This document shows, in pieces, positions 44,289 to 54,090 of a stretch of DNA of 64,000 bases. Source of the stretch: Riptortus pedestris (lineage: Eukaryota > Arthropoda > Insecta > Hemiptera > Alydidae). The notes below the pieces were generated by a model, which saw nothing but the letters and a program-made list of their open reading frames with translations, had not been told where the DNA came from and ran no database searches. Within the stretch, counting starts at the first letter, position 1. The number at the start of each line of letters is the position of its first letter. The position numbers were made by a program, and so were the translations under genes. The stretch is taken from the NCBI GenBank assembly GCA_019009955.1, contig CM032233.1, positions 65,284,001 to 65,348,000 of the forward strand. The letters run 5' to 3'.

Positions 44289-44939
44289 AAAAAAAAAAAA
44301 AAAACATTCATTTTAAACATATTTTCACTAATAAATCATAGAACTATAAACAATTCTATCCAAATAGTGAAGTTGGTTTACTATCAAATAGTAGAAAACA
44401 CTGTGTATGTGAGATTTTTCTAATTTTAAGTTAAATCTGCTTATATAAAGTGCAGATCAATAATTAATTCTATTCAATAATTCTTAATAGAACTGTTTCA
44501 ATAATTTAAAGAGGACTCTATTCCGTTAGTGTTTTAGTAATAGAAAGATATTTGATGAGACAATTGATTAAGTTTCACCTTGTCTCAGAGGGGCAAGACA
44601 GGAGGTACATTAAAGATGTAGTTTGCATACTCTTACTGGCTAATGCATACCATTAGTCAGCTTATGCAGGCTTCGTGTTGTGGAGGGATGGCTCGCTTAC
44701 GATTCTAGGATTCCCTCCACTCTTCCAGATTCCACAATGTTATGTCTGTTTGTTTCTTATGGTTTTAGGACGAACAACTAATTATCATCGCTTGGTAATG
44801 TCTATAACTCTCATTTTGGATAAATACCAGTATTTTGGGAATAAATTGATAGATAAATCAATTTTATTGGCTTATATATACATACTTTAGACTGAGTCTT
44901 GCCATTTAGTGTTCGTAATCTTACTTAAAATATACAAAA

Positions 44940-44940
<1 letters not shown>
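43858..44940. other. Unassigned AT-rich DNA with a long A-run
   Basis: A poly-A tract of about 55 bp (one C) lies at 44250-44304. It could be the tail of a plus-strand retroposon, but no body upstream is recognised. The ORF at 44675-44890 has no motif. Confidence 0.5.

Positions 44941-44994
<54 letters not shown>
44941..44994. repeat. (TA)n tract, left part of a split target
   Basis: Pure TA dinucleotides directly adjoining the inverted end at 44995. The tract resumes at 45994. Confidence 0.95.
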
Positions 44995-44998
<4 letters not shown>

Positions 44999-45114
44999 GA
45001 TTACTGGGAAACGCATGTTTTTGATTTGCGTAGTATACAAGGCATGTCGTTCGGCGACGGCCGGAAGTTGTTGCGCTGTGGAGGGGGGAGTGTGCAGTTT
45101 CAGTTGTAGCCGAG

Positions 45115-45884
45115 ATGTGGAACCTTGAGCATCGTACGTTTGTCACGAGACGGTCCCGGCACGGGGCCGGCCCTTCCCAGTGGCAGCAGTAAGCCCCCGC
45201 TGTGTAGCTGCTGGGTAGGGGAACCGTAGGAACAGTAGGTCCTTAGTAGGCTTTGCTGTTCCGGGCAGGGGATCACTCCTGCCTTAATGGGGTAGGGTCT
45301 GCCTACTCAATGTGAACTACGGGCTGGGTGGTGTCCGGAGTGAGGGGTGGCTGGCCCTCACTGCCGGTCGCAGACGTAGTGGTCGTGTGTTCAAAGCACG
45401 AGGACGTACAGGCCAGGAAAACTGGTACATGTACGGGAGTTCTTCTCTCGTGTGGGAGCTGGGTAGTAGGGGACCGTCCCTTCCATAGGACTCGCTTCTT
45501 GACCATCGTAGCGAGTCCTCAGTGACCACGAGGTAGTTGGATTGGTGTGGAAGGATTAAGGCCTCGCGGCTAGGTGCCTTCCACATTGTAGCCACTCCTC
45601 GACGTGGGTACACAATGTCATGCGACGGTTTTACGCAAATGGTGAATCAGTCACTCAGACTCAGCGAGACTTTCGCGTACATTTTAACATAGTACGGCAT
45701 CGTGCTATCCCTGATCGTAACACGATATTGCGTTGGATACATAATGTTAACACAACTGGAGGTTTTTTTTTAAGAAGAAACCTCCCGGACCGGCAAGTCA
45801 AAATCCGTAGCAAGTTTTAAAAAACGCCTTCAACAACGTATCCAAGCAGAAGGCGACCACCTTAGAGATGTAATTTTATTCTGA
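45115..45884 (+). pseudogene. Transposase pseudogene, DUF4817-like HTH with internal deletion
   Basis: The start codon at 45115 gives MWNLEHRTFV. After the inserted sequence the frame continues RRFYANGESVTQTQRDF and IPDRNTILRWIHNVNTTGG. This matches the DNA-binding segment of insect transposases annotated with DUF4817 ('...ngesvt.tqr.fr.hfn..rh..vPsrntIlrWv.nf..tG'). KKKPPG follows in a shifted frame. The gene then jumps to a C-terminal piece, FKKRLQQRIQAEGDHLRDV, which ends at a TGA at 45882-45884. The DDE catalytic core is absent, and the insertion plus the shift make it non-functional. Confidence 0.75.
45154..45616. mobile_element. GC-rich ~463-bp insertion with 13-bp target duplication
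   Basis: GTCACGAGACGGT (45142-45154) and GTCATGCGACGGT (45617-45629) flank it, differing at two positions. Both encode V-(T/M)-R-R in the transposase frame, so the duplication is of host codons. The segment is strikingly GC-rich against its surroundings. GTGTTCAAAGCAC near 45390 could be a pol III B-box in a T-arm-like stem, which with the length and duplication suggests a SINE. I cannot name a family. The short ORFs at 45303-45613 are shadows. Confidence 0.55.
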
Positions 45885-45991
45885 AATTGCATATTGTGTA
45901 CACTGTTTTTCCACTCATAAATACATTTTTTGCTCCGAATTGCCTGAGTACTTGTTATTTGAAAAAAACATGCGTTTCTCTGTAATCACCC

Positions 45992-45993
<2 letters not shown>

Positions 45994-46040
<47 letters not shown>
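45994..46040. repeat. (TA)n tract, right part of a split target
   Basis: Continuation of the TA tract interrupted by the transposon. Confidence 0.95.
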
Positions 46041-46043
<3 letters not shown>

Positions 46044-46354
46044 TATATATATAAGAACTAGTGACATACTATTAACCTACTATATACAATAAAATAAGAC
46101 ATTTTTTAATTAATGTTTTCAAGTAGTACTTAAACTTCTAAAATTCTTTATAACTTAATCTGATTAGTACTATTTAACAGCATATGTATTTACTTTTATT
46201 TATTTGTTTACTGTGACGTGTTAATTGACTTCGTTGGACATTTCCTTATCATGGTGTCTATCATCATTTTAGGAATAAATTGTATTTATGTAAGTTGTAA
46301 ATATTGTTATAACTGGACTTGATACAGGAATATATCAATATTATATTTATTTTA
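46041..46354. other. Unassigned AT-rich DNA
   Basis: Nothing recognised. Confidence 0.5.
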
Positions 46355-46440
46355 ACATATTTCCTTTAAGGGAAATCATCTATTGAGGTTGTGCAAATGA
46401 TGCAAATTCAAAAAATGTCCATCGATCCTTCCTAGGAGTA
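46355..46440 (+). mobile_element. HINE-like 5' block
   Basis: CATATTTCCTTTAAGGGAAA, GTCCATCGATCCTTCC, ending in TAGGAG where the MITE body begins. Confidence 0.7.
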
Positions 46441-47010
46441 GGATTTAGTCTTATAATTTTGTTAAATACTTAATATATATGTATATTAATCTTATTAATT
46501 AAAATAATTGGTTAATCTATAGGTTATTAAACAAAATCTGCCAAAAGTGAATAATTTTTTATTGATTATTTACACAAAAATACAAAATAAAAAAAAATAA
46601 AAAGATAAATTAACACATTTAAAAAAAAAATTATTCTTCATTTTTATTACAGTGAATGGTAGACTTCGCTACCCCAAGCGTTTCGGCAATGTAACGTAAG
46701 CTCCGGCCTTCCATCTAAGTTTGAAAGACCCATTATTCTGGACCGAAATAAAAATAAAACATTAATTAAAGAAATGCTTGGTTAATAATTAAAGATGTTT
46801 AAATGTGCGAAAAACTACTTATAGTTTAGAATAGATCAACTTCACGACAAATAAATCTAATCTGAGTTTTATCTAATTGTTTACTAATCCTGAAGGGATT
46901 AGTTCAATGGACTTAGACTCTAAATTCTCTGTAATAACTAGAATATCACATAAAGAAAATTGCTGAAAATTAGCTTTTTAAATGAAGTGCCCGGTTTTTT
47001 TTGCGGTTGA

Positions 47011-47013
<3 letters not shown>
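46441..47013 (-). mobile_element. Second copy of the Tc1-like MITE, left end lost
   Basis: It matches 10735-11326 almost base for base (GTCTTATAATTTTGTTAAAT, GCTCCGGCCTTCCATCTAAG) and ends with the right inverted end ...CCGGTTTTTTTTGCGGTTGAGTG, followed by TA. The left ~25 bp, including the inverted end, are missing at the junction with the HINE. In the HTH segment (46650-46717) the single difference from copy 1 (GCA versus GCC for Ala) is synonymous. Confidence 0.85.

Positions 47014-47080
<67 letters not shown>
47014..47080. repeat. (TA)n microsatellite
   Basis: TA dinucleotides between the MITE and a HINE core, probably the HINE's own microsatellite. Confidence 0.95.
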
Positions 47081-47090
<10 letters not shown>

Positions 47091-47095
47091 TTATG

Positions 47096-47457
47096 GTACC
47101 AGGTGAGAGGGGGGGGGGTTAAAGGAAGGCCAAATTAAAAATTCTAAATATTCCCGTGGTTTTTATTCGTATTGAACAATGTTATGTAATAAATCTATAC
47201 AATAAAATTTTATAGAACCAATCTTATTGCGAATTAAATTTACAATAAATATTGTCATATGCATTTATTCTCTATCTTGAATATTAACCGAGATATTTGC
47301 ATTTTTATTAAATTTGGGTGGATAACGGACGAGTGTTTCCCGCCAAAAGCTAGTTCAGCCGTTTTCGTAACTGTTCAGCTCTCGTGAAATTTCTATATTG
47401 TAAAACTTCACGTGGAAAATCTGCTTAGTTTTCGCAGCCCCTGCGTGACGGATTTTT
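47096..47457 (+). mobile_element. HINE-like element, subfamily B, distal part
   Basis: It starts at the G-run (ACCAGGTGAGAGGGGGG) and includes GAATATTAACCGAGATAT, the B-type segment GCCAAAAGCTAGTTCAGCC, TCACGTGGAAAATCTGC, a hairpin and GTGACGGATTTTT. Together with 46355-46440 and the TA tract it may be one element split by the MITE, with part of the core lost. Confidence 0.75.
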
Positions 47458-48240
47458 ATATTTCTGTTTGAGCTATCCCAAGGTACGGGATGCACTATGT
47501 AGATATCTGAAATTTCGGCCAGGGTTTACTTAAAGGTAAAATCATATATTCATCTATTTAATTTTTACTGTCACGAACATACTACTCGTTATTTGGGACA
47601 CGCCGAGGACAGATGAGCTGAAGGGATAGTGAGAGGGGAGGTATGAAGATTTTCAAATCTTTCTTGTAATTAATTAGTAGCTGGCTTTAACTAACTCTCC
47701 TGCAATTAAAAACTTCAGTTGATCCTGGGCCGCTAAGTGCTACTCAATCTTCCGTTTTGGACCCTCCTCCCGTGTCTTCCTCGCTGGCAGCCTCCCTTTT
47801 AGCCCCACTAAGTCTTCCTTCTCTATTATCTTCTTTATTTAATTTCATTCAGTCGGTTTAAATTATCACTTGACCTACTTATTCACGCACGTTTTCTTCT
47901 TCTTCTTCTCCATTCAAAGAAGGAAAATCAAGTGGAAAGAAAAATAAGAATCCTTTGTGTTTCTATCTTTAATCAGATTTATTAGTCGTCCCGAATATAA
48001 TGAAGGTTCTAGATGGAATTAAACAACGAAAAGTATTGCATACATTTTTATTGTGCTACAACAGACTACGTAAAGGAAAACTTCAATTTTAAATTACATA
48101 AATACCGAGTAACATTTCACTTTAGAATTTCTTTATATTTCCAAGTAACTAATTATCAAATTGAAATCTCAGCTAGTGTACAAGAGCAGCTGTAACAAAC
48201 CTTGATCATTCACAGGAAACTATTACTTCTTATTCTTGCT
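47458..48240. other. Unassigned, holding dispersed repeat copy 2 at 47626-47880
   Basis: 47626-47880 shares CTGGCTTTAACTAACTCTCC with TGCAATTAAAA, and a pyrimidine-rich tail, with 40385-40620. The ORF at 48013-48195 has no motif. Confidence 0.5.
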
Positions 48241-48285
48241 CTTGTCATTCTGCAGTTTACGGTATTTGGTCGATTTTGAATTGAT

Positions 48286-48550
48286 TATTCAAATATCTCC
48301 TTTATCATGGGTCGGATCAAAAAATGTCATAGGACCAATCTTATTAAACTATTGATACTCCAAAATTTTTGTTCTGTACATTTTCTATTAAATCAAATAT
48401 TAAGCGAGCAATTAGCACTTTCTTGCTTTCAGCCTTCAGTAAATCCCCAGTACTATTCATCGAATTTTGACATAGAAATAGAGTATATATGGTGAGATGA
48501 CTAGTGTGGCAAACCAGAACGTGAGCCAGAAATCTGCTTAGTGTACGCTT
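48286..48550 (+). mobile_element. HINE-like element, subfamily D, distal part
   Basis: GGGTCGGATCAAAAAATG, TAAGCGAGCAATTAGCAC, CCTTCAGTAAATCC and GAATTTTGACATAGAAATAG correspond to the D-type block at 30690-30850. The 3' end is worn (AGAAATCTGCTTAGTGTACG). Confidence 0.65.
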
Positions 48551-48572
48551 TTTACGACTTTTGTATTATTTT

Positions 48573-49157
48573 AGCAGATTTCCCTTAAGGGAAATCAGCT
48601 ATTGAGGTCGTACTCATGACGGGATTTTCGAAAATGTTCTTCAATTGTCCATCGATCCTATCTAGTAGATGCCGAAAATGAGGTCCGTCCAAAATTATAT
48701 ATATATGCCTGTTAACGCTCTTGCGGTCGCAATTTTTGTTTGATCGTTACCAAACTCGATATTTAAACGTTTTATGTAAAAAGACAGATCAAGTTCGTTA
48801 AAGGCTGAAATCAGACCAATTGGAGGGGGGGGGGTTAGAGGGAGATTTTCGAAAATTCGGAATATCTCCGTTACTATACGTCGGAACAAAAAATTGTATA
48901 GAAGCAATCTTATTGTAAATTAAACTTACTATTAATATTTTAATATACATTTATTCTCTATCTTGAATATTAACCGAGATATTTGCATTTCTATTAAATG
49001 TGTACGGATAACAAGATGAGATCGGCTAACTTCGGGTCAAGTCGTGAGTCTCTAGTTCGCCGTTTCCTTAACTGTTCGGCTCTCGTGAAATTTCTCTATT
49101 GTAAAACTTCACATGAGAAATCTGCCTAGTTTACGCAGCCCCTGCGTGACGGACTTT
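48573..49157 (+). mobile_element. HINE-like element, subfamily B, best complete copy
   Basis: 585 bp. AGCAGATTTCCCTTAAGGGA is at 48573 (preceded by T), (TA) is very short (48698-48705), a G-run lies near 48826, then GAATATTAACCGAGATATTT, the B-type segment (GGATAACAAGATGAGATCGG, CCTTAACTGTTCGGCTCTCG), then AAATCTGCC, hairpin ACGCAGCCCCTGCGT and GACGGACTTTT. It is the reference for subfamily B. Confidence 0.9.
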
Positions 49158-49618
49158 TTTTAATGGTTATATAAGGGATGTAATTCTGATAATGAAACGA
49201 ACGATAGCTATTATAAGTGATTTGTTTTAGAATAGAAATTTGTCAAAGGGAGAGGTGGGGCTATTTGGGGCATTGCGTGCGGCTTGTTCTATAGCCTTTT
49301 CGTTATCAATGTTTTATCCTTCCTCAATCTTAATTCCGTTATATAACTCTCATAAGCCACTACCATCTTCCGCACTGCCTTCACCGTTTCAGTAAATCAG
49401 AGAAAATTATCGACTAACACTTTTCCACTTCTGCTCGCCATCTCTCACAATAGATTATACTTTCCAAGAACCACCATGCTAGGATCCATGAATTATAATT
49501 ACACGTTATTTGTACACTAATGTAAGCTAGTTTGGTAAGAATGTATTCAAATTAATGAAATATGATGAACTGGTATCTAACAAATTTCTGCAATCCATAA
49601 ATACATCTTTAATTTAGT

Positions 49619-49900
49619 AGAATCAGCTATAGAGGTTCCAAACGATTTTAAAAATATTTCATTAATGTCCATCCATGAAAATCGTTACCAATCTCAGAAT
49701 TTTATCGTTTCACGTAAAAAGATAGATCATGTTCGTTATCAGAAAAAATGGACAAGGGGGGGGGTGTATATATCGAAATATTTCCGTTATTAATAATCTC
49801 ATTGAAAACCTTGAATAAATATTCTTATGGCAATTTCTTTTTCCTACAAACGTTTGTCTAAACATTTGTTCTTTAATTTCAAAATAAACTAAGATCTTAG
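49619..49900 (+). mobile_element. Degenerate HINE-like copy
   Basis: GAATCAGCTATAGAGGTTCC, GTCCATCCATGAAAATCG, AAGATAGATCATGTTCG and a G-run (49757-49764) in family order. Both termini are lost. Confidence 0.6.
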
Positions 49901-50340
49901 CATTGCGTTAGCATTAAGCTAAACGTGTAATTTCAAGCAAAAATACGGATTATTTTTTTCATCGAATAAGGCGGAGTGGCGGGTAAAATAAAAAAAAAAT
50001 TAAATACTGTGTGATAGAAGAAATTTAGGTAAAACATTTTGTTTTAAATTAATTATCTTTCATGTTGTTATATACATGATTTTCTCGAACATGATATTAA
50101 CCGAGATATCATGATTAAGAGATTTAGTTGAACATGGGTGATACTATTAACTTCTACATCTAAAATTATGTTTGACATAGGAGTAGCCAATCACACTGGA
50201 ATAAACCTGCCATGAAAGTGGGACTAATAACTACTGCTTTACATGTAACAGCCAAATGAACAAATGATAAAATGTATTGGTAAGGATGATTCTAATAAGA
50301 TTTTAAGTTATTTTAGTAAAGAGACATTCACAGTCCCTTA
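49901..50340. other. Unassigned AT-rich DNA
   Basis: A faint HINE-like 'gatattaaccgagatatcatg' occurs at 50093. Otherwise nothing recognised. Confidence 0.45.
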
Positions 50341-50349
50341 TACATTTCC

Positions 50350-50409
50350 GTAGCAGTTCTCAATTAATGGGAATCATTTATTGAGGTTAACGACTCACGG
50401 TTACTCTGC

Positions 50410-50464
<55 letters not shown>

Positions 50465-50475
50465 TATATATATAT
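50350..50475 (+). mobile_element. Degenerate HINE-like 5' block with (TA)n
   Basis: GTAGCAGTTCTCAATTAATG, GGGAATCATTTATTGAGG and a (TA)n at 50416-50474. Confidence 0.5.
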
Positions 50476-50757
50476 TTAAGAAGCTTGGTTTTCATTAGAA
50501 ATTTTGTTAGGAAAGATTGTACTCCTTAAATTAAGACGATTTTATTTTACATCACCGGGTGGGTGATGTTTGTAAACCAAGTGACACACTAATCATAATG
50601 CTAGAGAAATATTACCATCTGAATTGCGATATAACGATCGTTTTTCCAAAATAAGAAAGATCTACGCCCTCTCATATAAGTATTATAGAAATACGATTAA
50701 TGAGTAGAGCAAATATTGCTCATGGGGTTTCCAACAGAATCGTTCTCTTTGGTTTTT
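50476..50757. other. Unassigned AT-rich DNA
   Basis: Nothing recognised; the ORF beginning at 50716 runs into the next HINE. Confidence 0.5.
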
Positions 50758-51046
50758 AGCATATTTCCTTTAAGGGAACATAGGTATATTTCCTTCGTAA
50801 ACTGTTATAGGACCAATATTGTCAACCTATTGATGCTCTACAATCGTACAGGTATTAGTTTTTTCGTAACTCAAGTATTCAGCGAGTTATTCGTGTGTTT
50901 TCTGCGTTCAGAAGCGCTCTCCCAGCCCACATCTCCCTTTTACTCATCGGTTTTTAACATAAAAATAGGGAATATGTTTTGATATCATATCAAAAGTGTG
51001 TTATACTAGCACTTTAGTTTACGCAGCCCCTGCGCGATGGACTTTT
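50758..51046 (+). mobile_element. HINE-like element, subfamily D, short complete copy
   Basis: AGCATATTTCCTTTAAGGGA is at 50758 and the 3' hairpin ACGCAGCCCCTGCGC with ATGGACTTTT at 51022-51046. Only about 290 bp: the 5' tip joins directly to the D-type distal block (GGACCAATATTGTCAACC, 'cagcgagttattcg'). The 88-aa ORF at 50716-50982 is its translation. Confidence 0.7.
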
Positions 51047-52077
51047 TGCTTGTAGTGGTTTGGAATACCTTTTTACCGTATCGACCTTGGTCAAATAAAA
51101 ACATATGACGTTTTTACTACGCTATATTAACATTGAAACCTAAGGAGAGTACATATTTTTAGAATTCTTATATGGTTTTTTTGCAAGAATTTTTCATATA
51201 TATAGCTCGTAAAAAAGATTCTTTTTACATAAATTCGAAGGCCCTAATGTGTTAATGTTACGTTATCATATACGATGTACAGTGTGATCTATCATTTCAG
51301 TTGGTATTGAAAGTGTGTAAATGAAGGTTTCTTATAATAAACAGAACTTATATCTAATAGAAGGGTCTTTTGTAAAACAAAGTAGGCAACAAGTTGTGTT
51401 GTTCTTAATTTTAATTAGGTTTGCATAAAACTAGTTTAGCTTTTAGAATTCTCAATATGAAACGTTTATTACTCAAAACTCTATAATTTATAAGTAGTCA
51501 GCATTAATTATAATAATATAAATTAAAAGATGTTCTTATAATTACAGTGGGTATGAGCGTATTGAGTTGATAAGTTATCTGGCAGTGTAATAAATACTGC
51601 TCTCAGAGCAATATTTATGTTCTGATTATTAATTTCTGTATATTAATTTCAGAATTAATGGAAGGAAATAGGTTATCAATCAGTACTTCGTTACTCTAAT
51701 AAAAGCCATCAGTTATCATTGAGATCACGTTTTTCATTTAAACCTCCATGCATTTTAAATTGTTTTGCCACTCCAGAATAACTGTTTTGTATGTTAATTC
51801 ACATATTCATCTTTTGTCGAATAATTTACCCACTCTCGTAAATTCAATATCCGTGGACTACGCTTTACAGGCGTCACTGGAGAAATATTGGAATAAAGTA
51901 CCAGGTATTTGTTGAACAATGTGTAGCCTTTTAAGCGTTCTGACAAAATGTGTCAATTTATTCCGATATGCAGGAATTAAAAAATGTCCATTTTCTACAA
52001 TAAATTTCTGCTATGTTTAAGAATTTAAGAACTAAACTTGGAATATAAGCAAATATAAATCCATAAAACTTTTGGAC

Positions 52078-52080
<3 letters not shown>
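51047..52080. other. Unassigned AT-rich DNA
   Basis: No ORF above noise and no repeat family recognised; this is one of the longer stretches without TE signal. Confidence 0.5.

Positions 52081-52128
<48 letters not shown>
52081..52128. repeat. (TA)n microsatellite
   Basis: TA dinucleotides immediately before a SINE. Confidence 0.95.
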
Positions 52129-52130
<2 letters not shown>

Positions 52131-52580
52131 GGGCGTTAGTGACCATGTGGGTTAAGGCATGGTACATCTACCACTGCCATTAGTAAGAAGGTAAATAGGG
52201 TAAGTGCAGGTTAGATCCCTTCCTGGGGAGAACATCAGTTCACGAGTTCGCTACCTGAGAAGGCTAGTGTCGCAGCCCTTATGGAACAGCTAGAGTCTAA
52301 CGAGGACATACCTATAGACAGCCCCCCGAGATTTCTACAAAACATGACTGACTTAGATCCCGTCCACAGGCTGGATCATTGCGTGAACTGGTCACAGGCC
52401 CTTCGGTTGCAATGGGGCCCGTCAGTCTACTGGAGATAGAACTCATTCCAGTCCCTCCTTGGTAAACGGGGGTTGTAATTCGAGTTGATCACTCATCGCT
52501 GAAAAACTCCGATCATTAATCCCTCGGGAGTGGCAAAAGATCTCAAAGGTCTATAACGCCAACCTAAAAAATAAAAGATT
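52131..52580 (+). mobile_element. tRNA-derived SINE (family 2), near complete
   Basis: The head has GACCATGTGGGTTAAGGC with ATGG (A-box position) and GCAGGTTAGATCCCT (B-box, close to GGTTCGATTCC). A long body follows (AGTTCACGAGTTCGCTACC, GTGTCGCAGCC, CGTCAGTCTACTGGAGA) and the end is AAAAAATAAAAG. The length, over 400 bp, is large for a SINE. The body is shared with 33345-33534, which supports a mobile family. Confidence 0.7.
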
Positions 52581-53296
52581 TTATATAAATACTTATATAA
52601 ATTACCTAAAATTGCTTTTAAATAGTAGTTATTAGAACCTGATTAGGATCAAATAAGAAATTAAAAATTCATCTAACTAAACAGAGACTTCTATGACTAA
52701 GCAGAATCCTCCCTCTTTTGGTGACATTCTTTCGTTTCGAATTTTATAATGCTAGGTGCAGATTGCGAGTGACGACTATAGTTGTAGAGTATGCTTCAAC
52801 GCATAATAGGCGGCATTTTTGCGGTGGTATTTCTAGGGCATATGCGGAATTGTCCCCAGATATACCATGGGGGAGGTAGCCCAAGGGAGCTTTGGTAGGG
52901 GTAGGGGGTGTGAATAGAAGTGAGATCCCGAGTGTGGGGAGGCTCTATAAAAGATAGAGAATATGAAAGGTACTTCATATAGGGTGGTAGGATCCAAGCA
53001 AGGAAGGAAGTTGGAGATTTATGGAGAGCAGCTAAGGAAAGTGGGCTCGAGAGGTCAGTCGGGCCCATTCTATACTTACACTCAGGTGAAAAACTACCCC
53101 AACCCCTCCTTACTAACCCTTACCCCCTTTCATCTAACTAGCACACCCATCTACGAATATCTATTATCAGTTTTTAATTGAATATTTCCTGTGTATTGAT
53201 TCGTCAGAATATTTTGGTTTGTTTTAATAAAATCACTAAAATCTAGGTGAATGGATAAGACAGGGAAAATCAATGGCATTTACAATCAGAAAACAA
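52581..53296. other. Unassigned; moderately GC-rich part at 52790-53130
   Basis: ORFs at 52796-53068 (minus) and 52963-53181 (plus) overlap. No RT, transposase or host domain could be seen; LINE origin is possible but unsupported. Confidence 0.4.
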
Positions 53297-53701
53297 AAAA
53301 GTCCGTCACGCATGGGCTGCGTAAACTAAGTAGATTTCCCTCCTGATGTTTAACAATAAATAAATCTCCATACTGGTAACACAATAGCACCGTCAACATC
53401 AAATGAATAAACAAGATATATCAGCTTATTATTAATATGACACTAGTAGGAGTGGGCACTGAGAGCGTAAAACTATAATATCCAAATATCTCGGTTAATA
53501 CTCATTATACGGAAAATATGTTTAGAACTATATGTTTAGTAAATAGAATTTTCAATAACATTGTCTTTATACAATTTTTCGATCCGACGTATAGTAACAG
53601 AGATATTTTGAATTTTCGAAAATCCTCCCCTCTAAACCCCCTCCTCCCCCCAGTCCGATTTCAGCCGTTAACGAACTTGATCTTTATTTTTACATGAAAC
53701 G

Positions 53702-53703
<2 letters not shown>
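53297..53703 (-). mobile_element. HINE-like element, internally deleted, ending in (CT)n
   Basis: The 3' terminus is AAAAGTCCGTCACGCATGG. The distal part jumps at 'aaatgaataaac' to 'agcttattattaatatgac'. The core reaches TTTTACATGAAACGT and then meets (CT)n at 53704 where the 5' half should follow. Confidence 0.75.

Positions 53704-53763
<60 letters not shown>
53704..53763. repeat. (CT)n microsatellite
   Basis: About 58 bp of CT dinucleotides adjoining a HINE core on its microsatellite side. Confidence 0.95.
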
Positions 53764-53766
<3 letters not shown>

Positions 53767-53847
53767 TGTATATTTGTTTTATTTATATTTTTATTTTTCT
53801 GTGTGTATATTAGTTTTAAATATATTTTTAGTTTTATGTTTGTACAT

Positions 53848-53917
<70 letters not shown>

Positions 53918-54090
53918 TATTTTTATGTTTTTTGGATAAGTTTTAATTTAATTTATAAGTAGTTTAGTTTGATTTATAGTATTAGTAACCAGTTTATAGT
54001 AAACATACATGACTATTGTCTGTAAGAAAGGACCATTGGTCCTATGGCAATAAAAGCATCTATCTATCTATCTATCTATCTGTCTCTCTT
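53764..54090. repeat. T-rich DNA with (TA)n and (CTAT)n
   Basis: (TA)n at 53852-53914 and six CTAT-type repeats at 54057-54080. The ACCATTGGTCCTATGGCAAT just before the tetranucleotide, followed by AAAAGCATCTATC, resembles the end of some LINE 3' UTRs, but no body was found. Confidence 0.6.

Larger units (their letters stand above)
44995..45993 (+). mobile_element. Tc1/mariner-like transposon of the DUF4817 type, non-autonomous
   Basis: The inverted ends are GGGTGATTACTGGGAAACGC (left) and the inverse of CCGGGTGATTACAGAGAAAC (right), with CATG following in both. Both sides are (TA)n, so the exact TA duplication cannot be pinned, but insertion into TA fits the superfamily. Inside are an N-terminal helix-turn-helix segment and a short C-terminal segment of a transposase; the catalytic middle is deleted. 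A 463-bp GC-rich sequence interrupts the N-terminal part. Confidence 0.8.

Noticed and set aside
44250..44304. Long poly-A as the tail of a retrogene
   Set aside because: No retrotransposed body or target duplication could be recognised upstream.
52796..53181. Overlapping ORFs in a GC-richer patch as a host exon or LINE piece
   Set aside because: Neither strand shows a recognisable domain or splice-bounded exon; left as unassigned.
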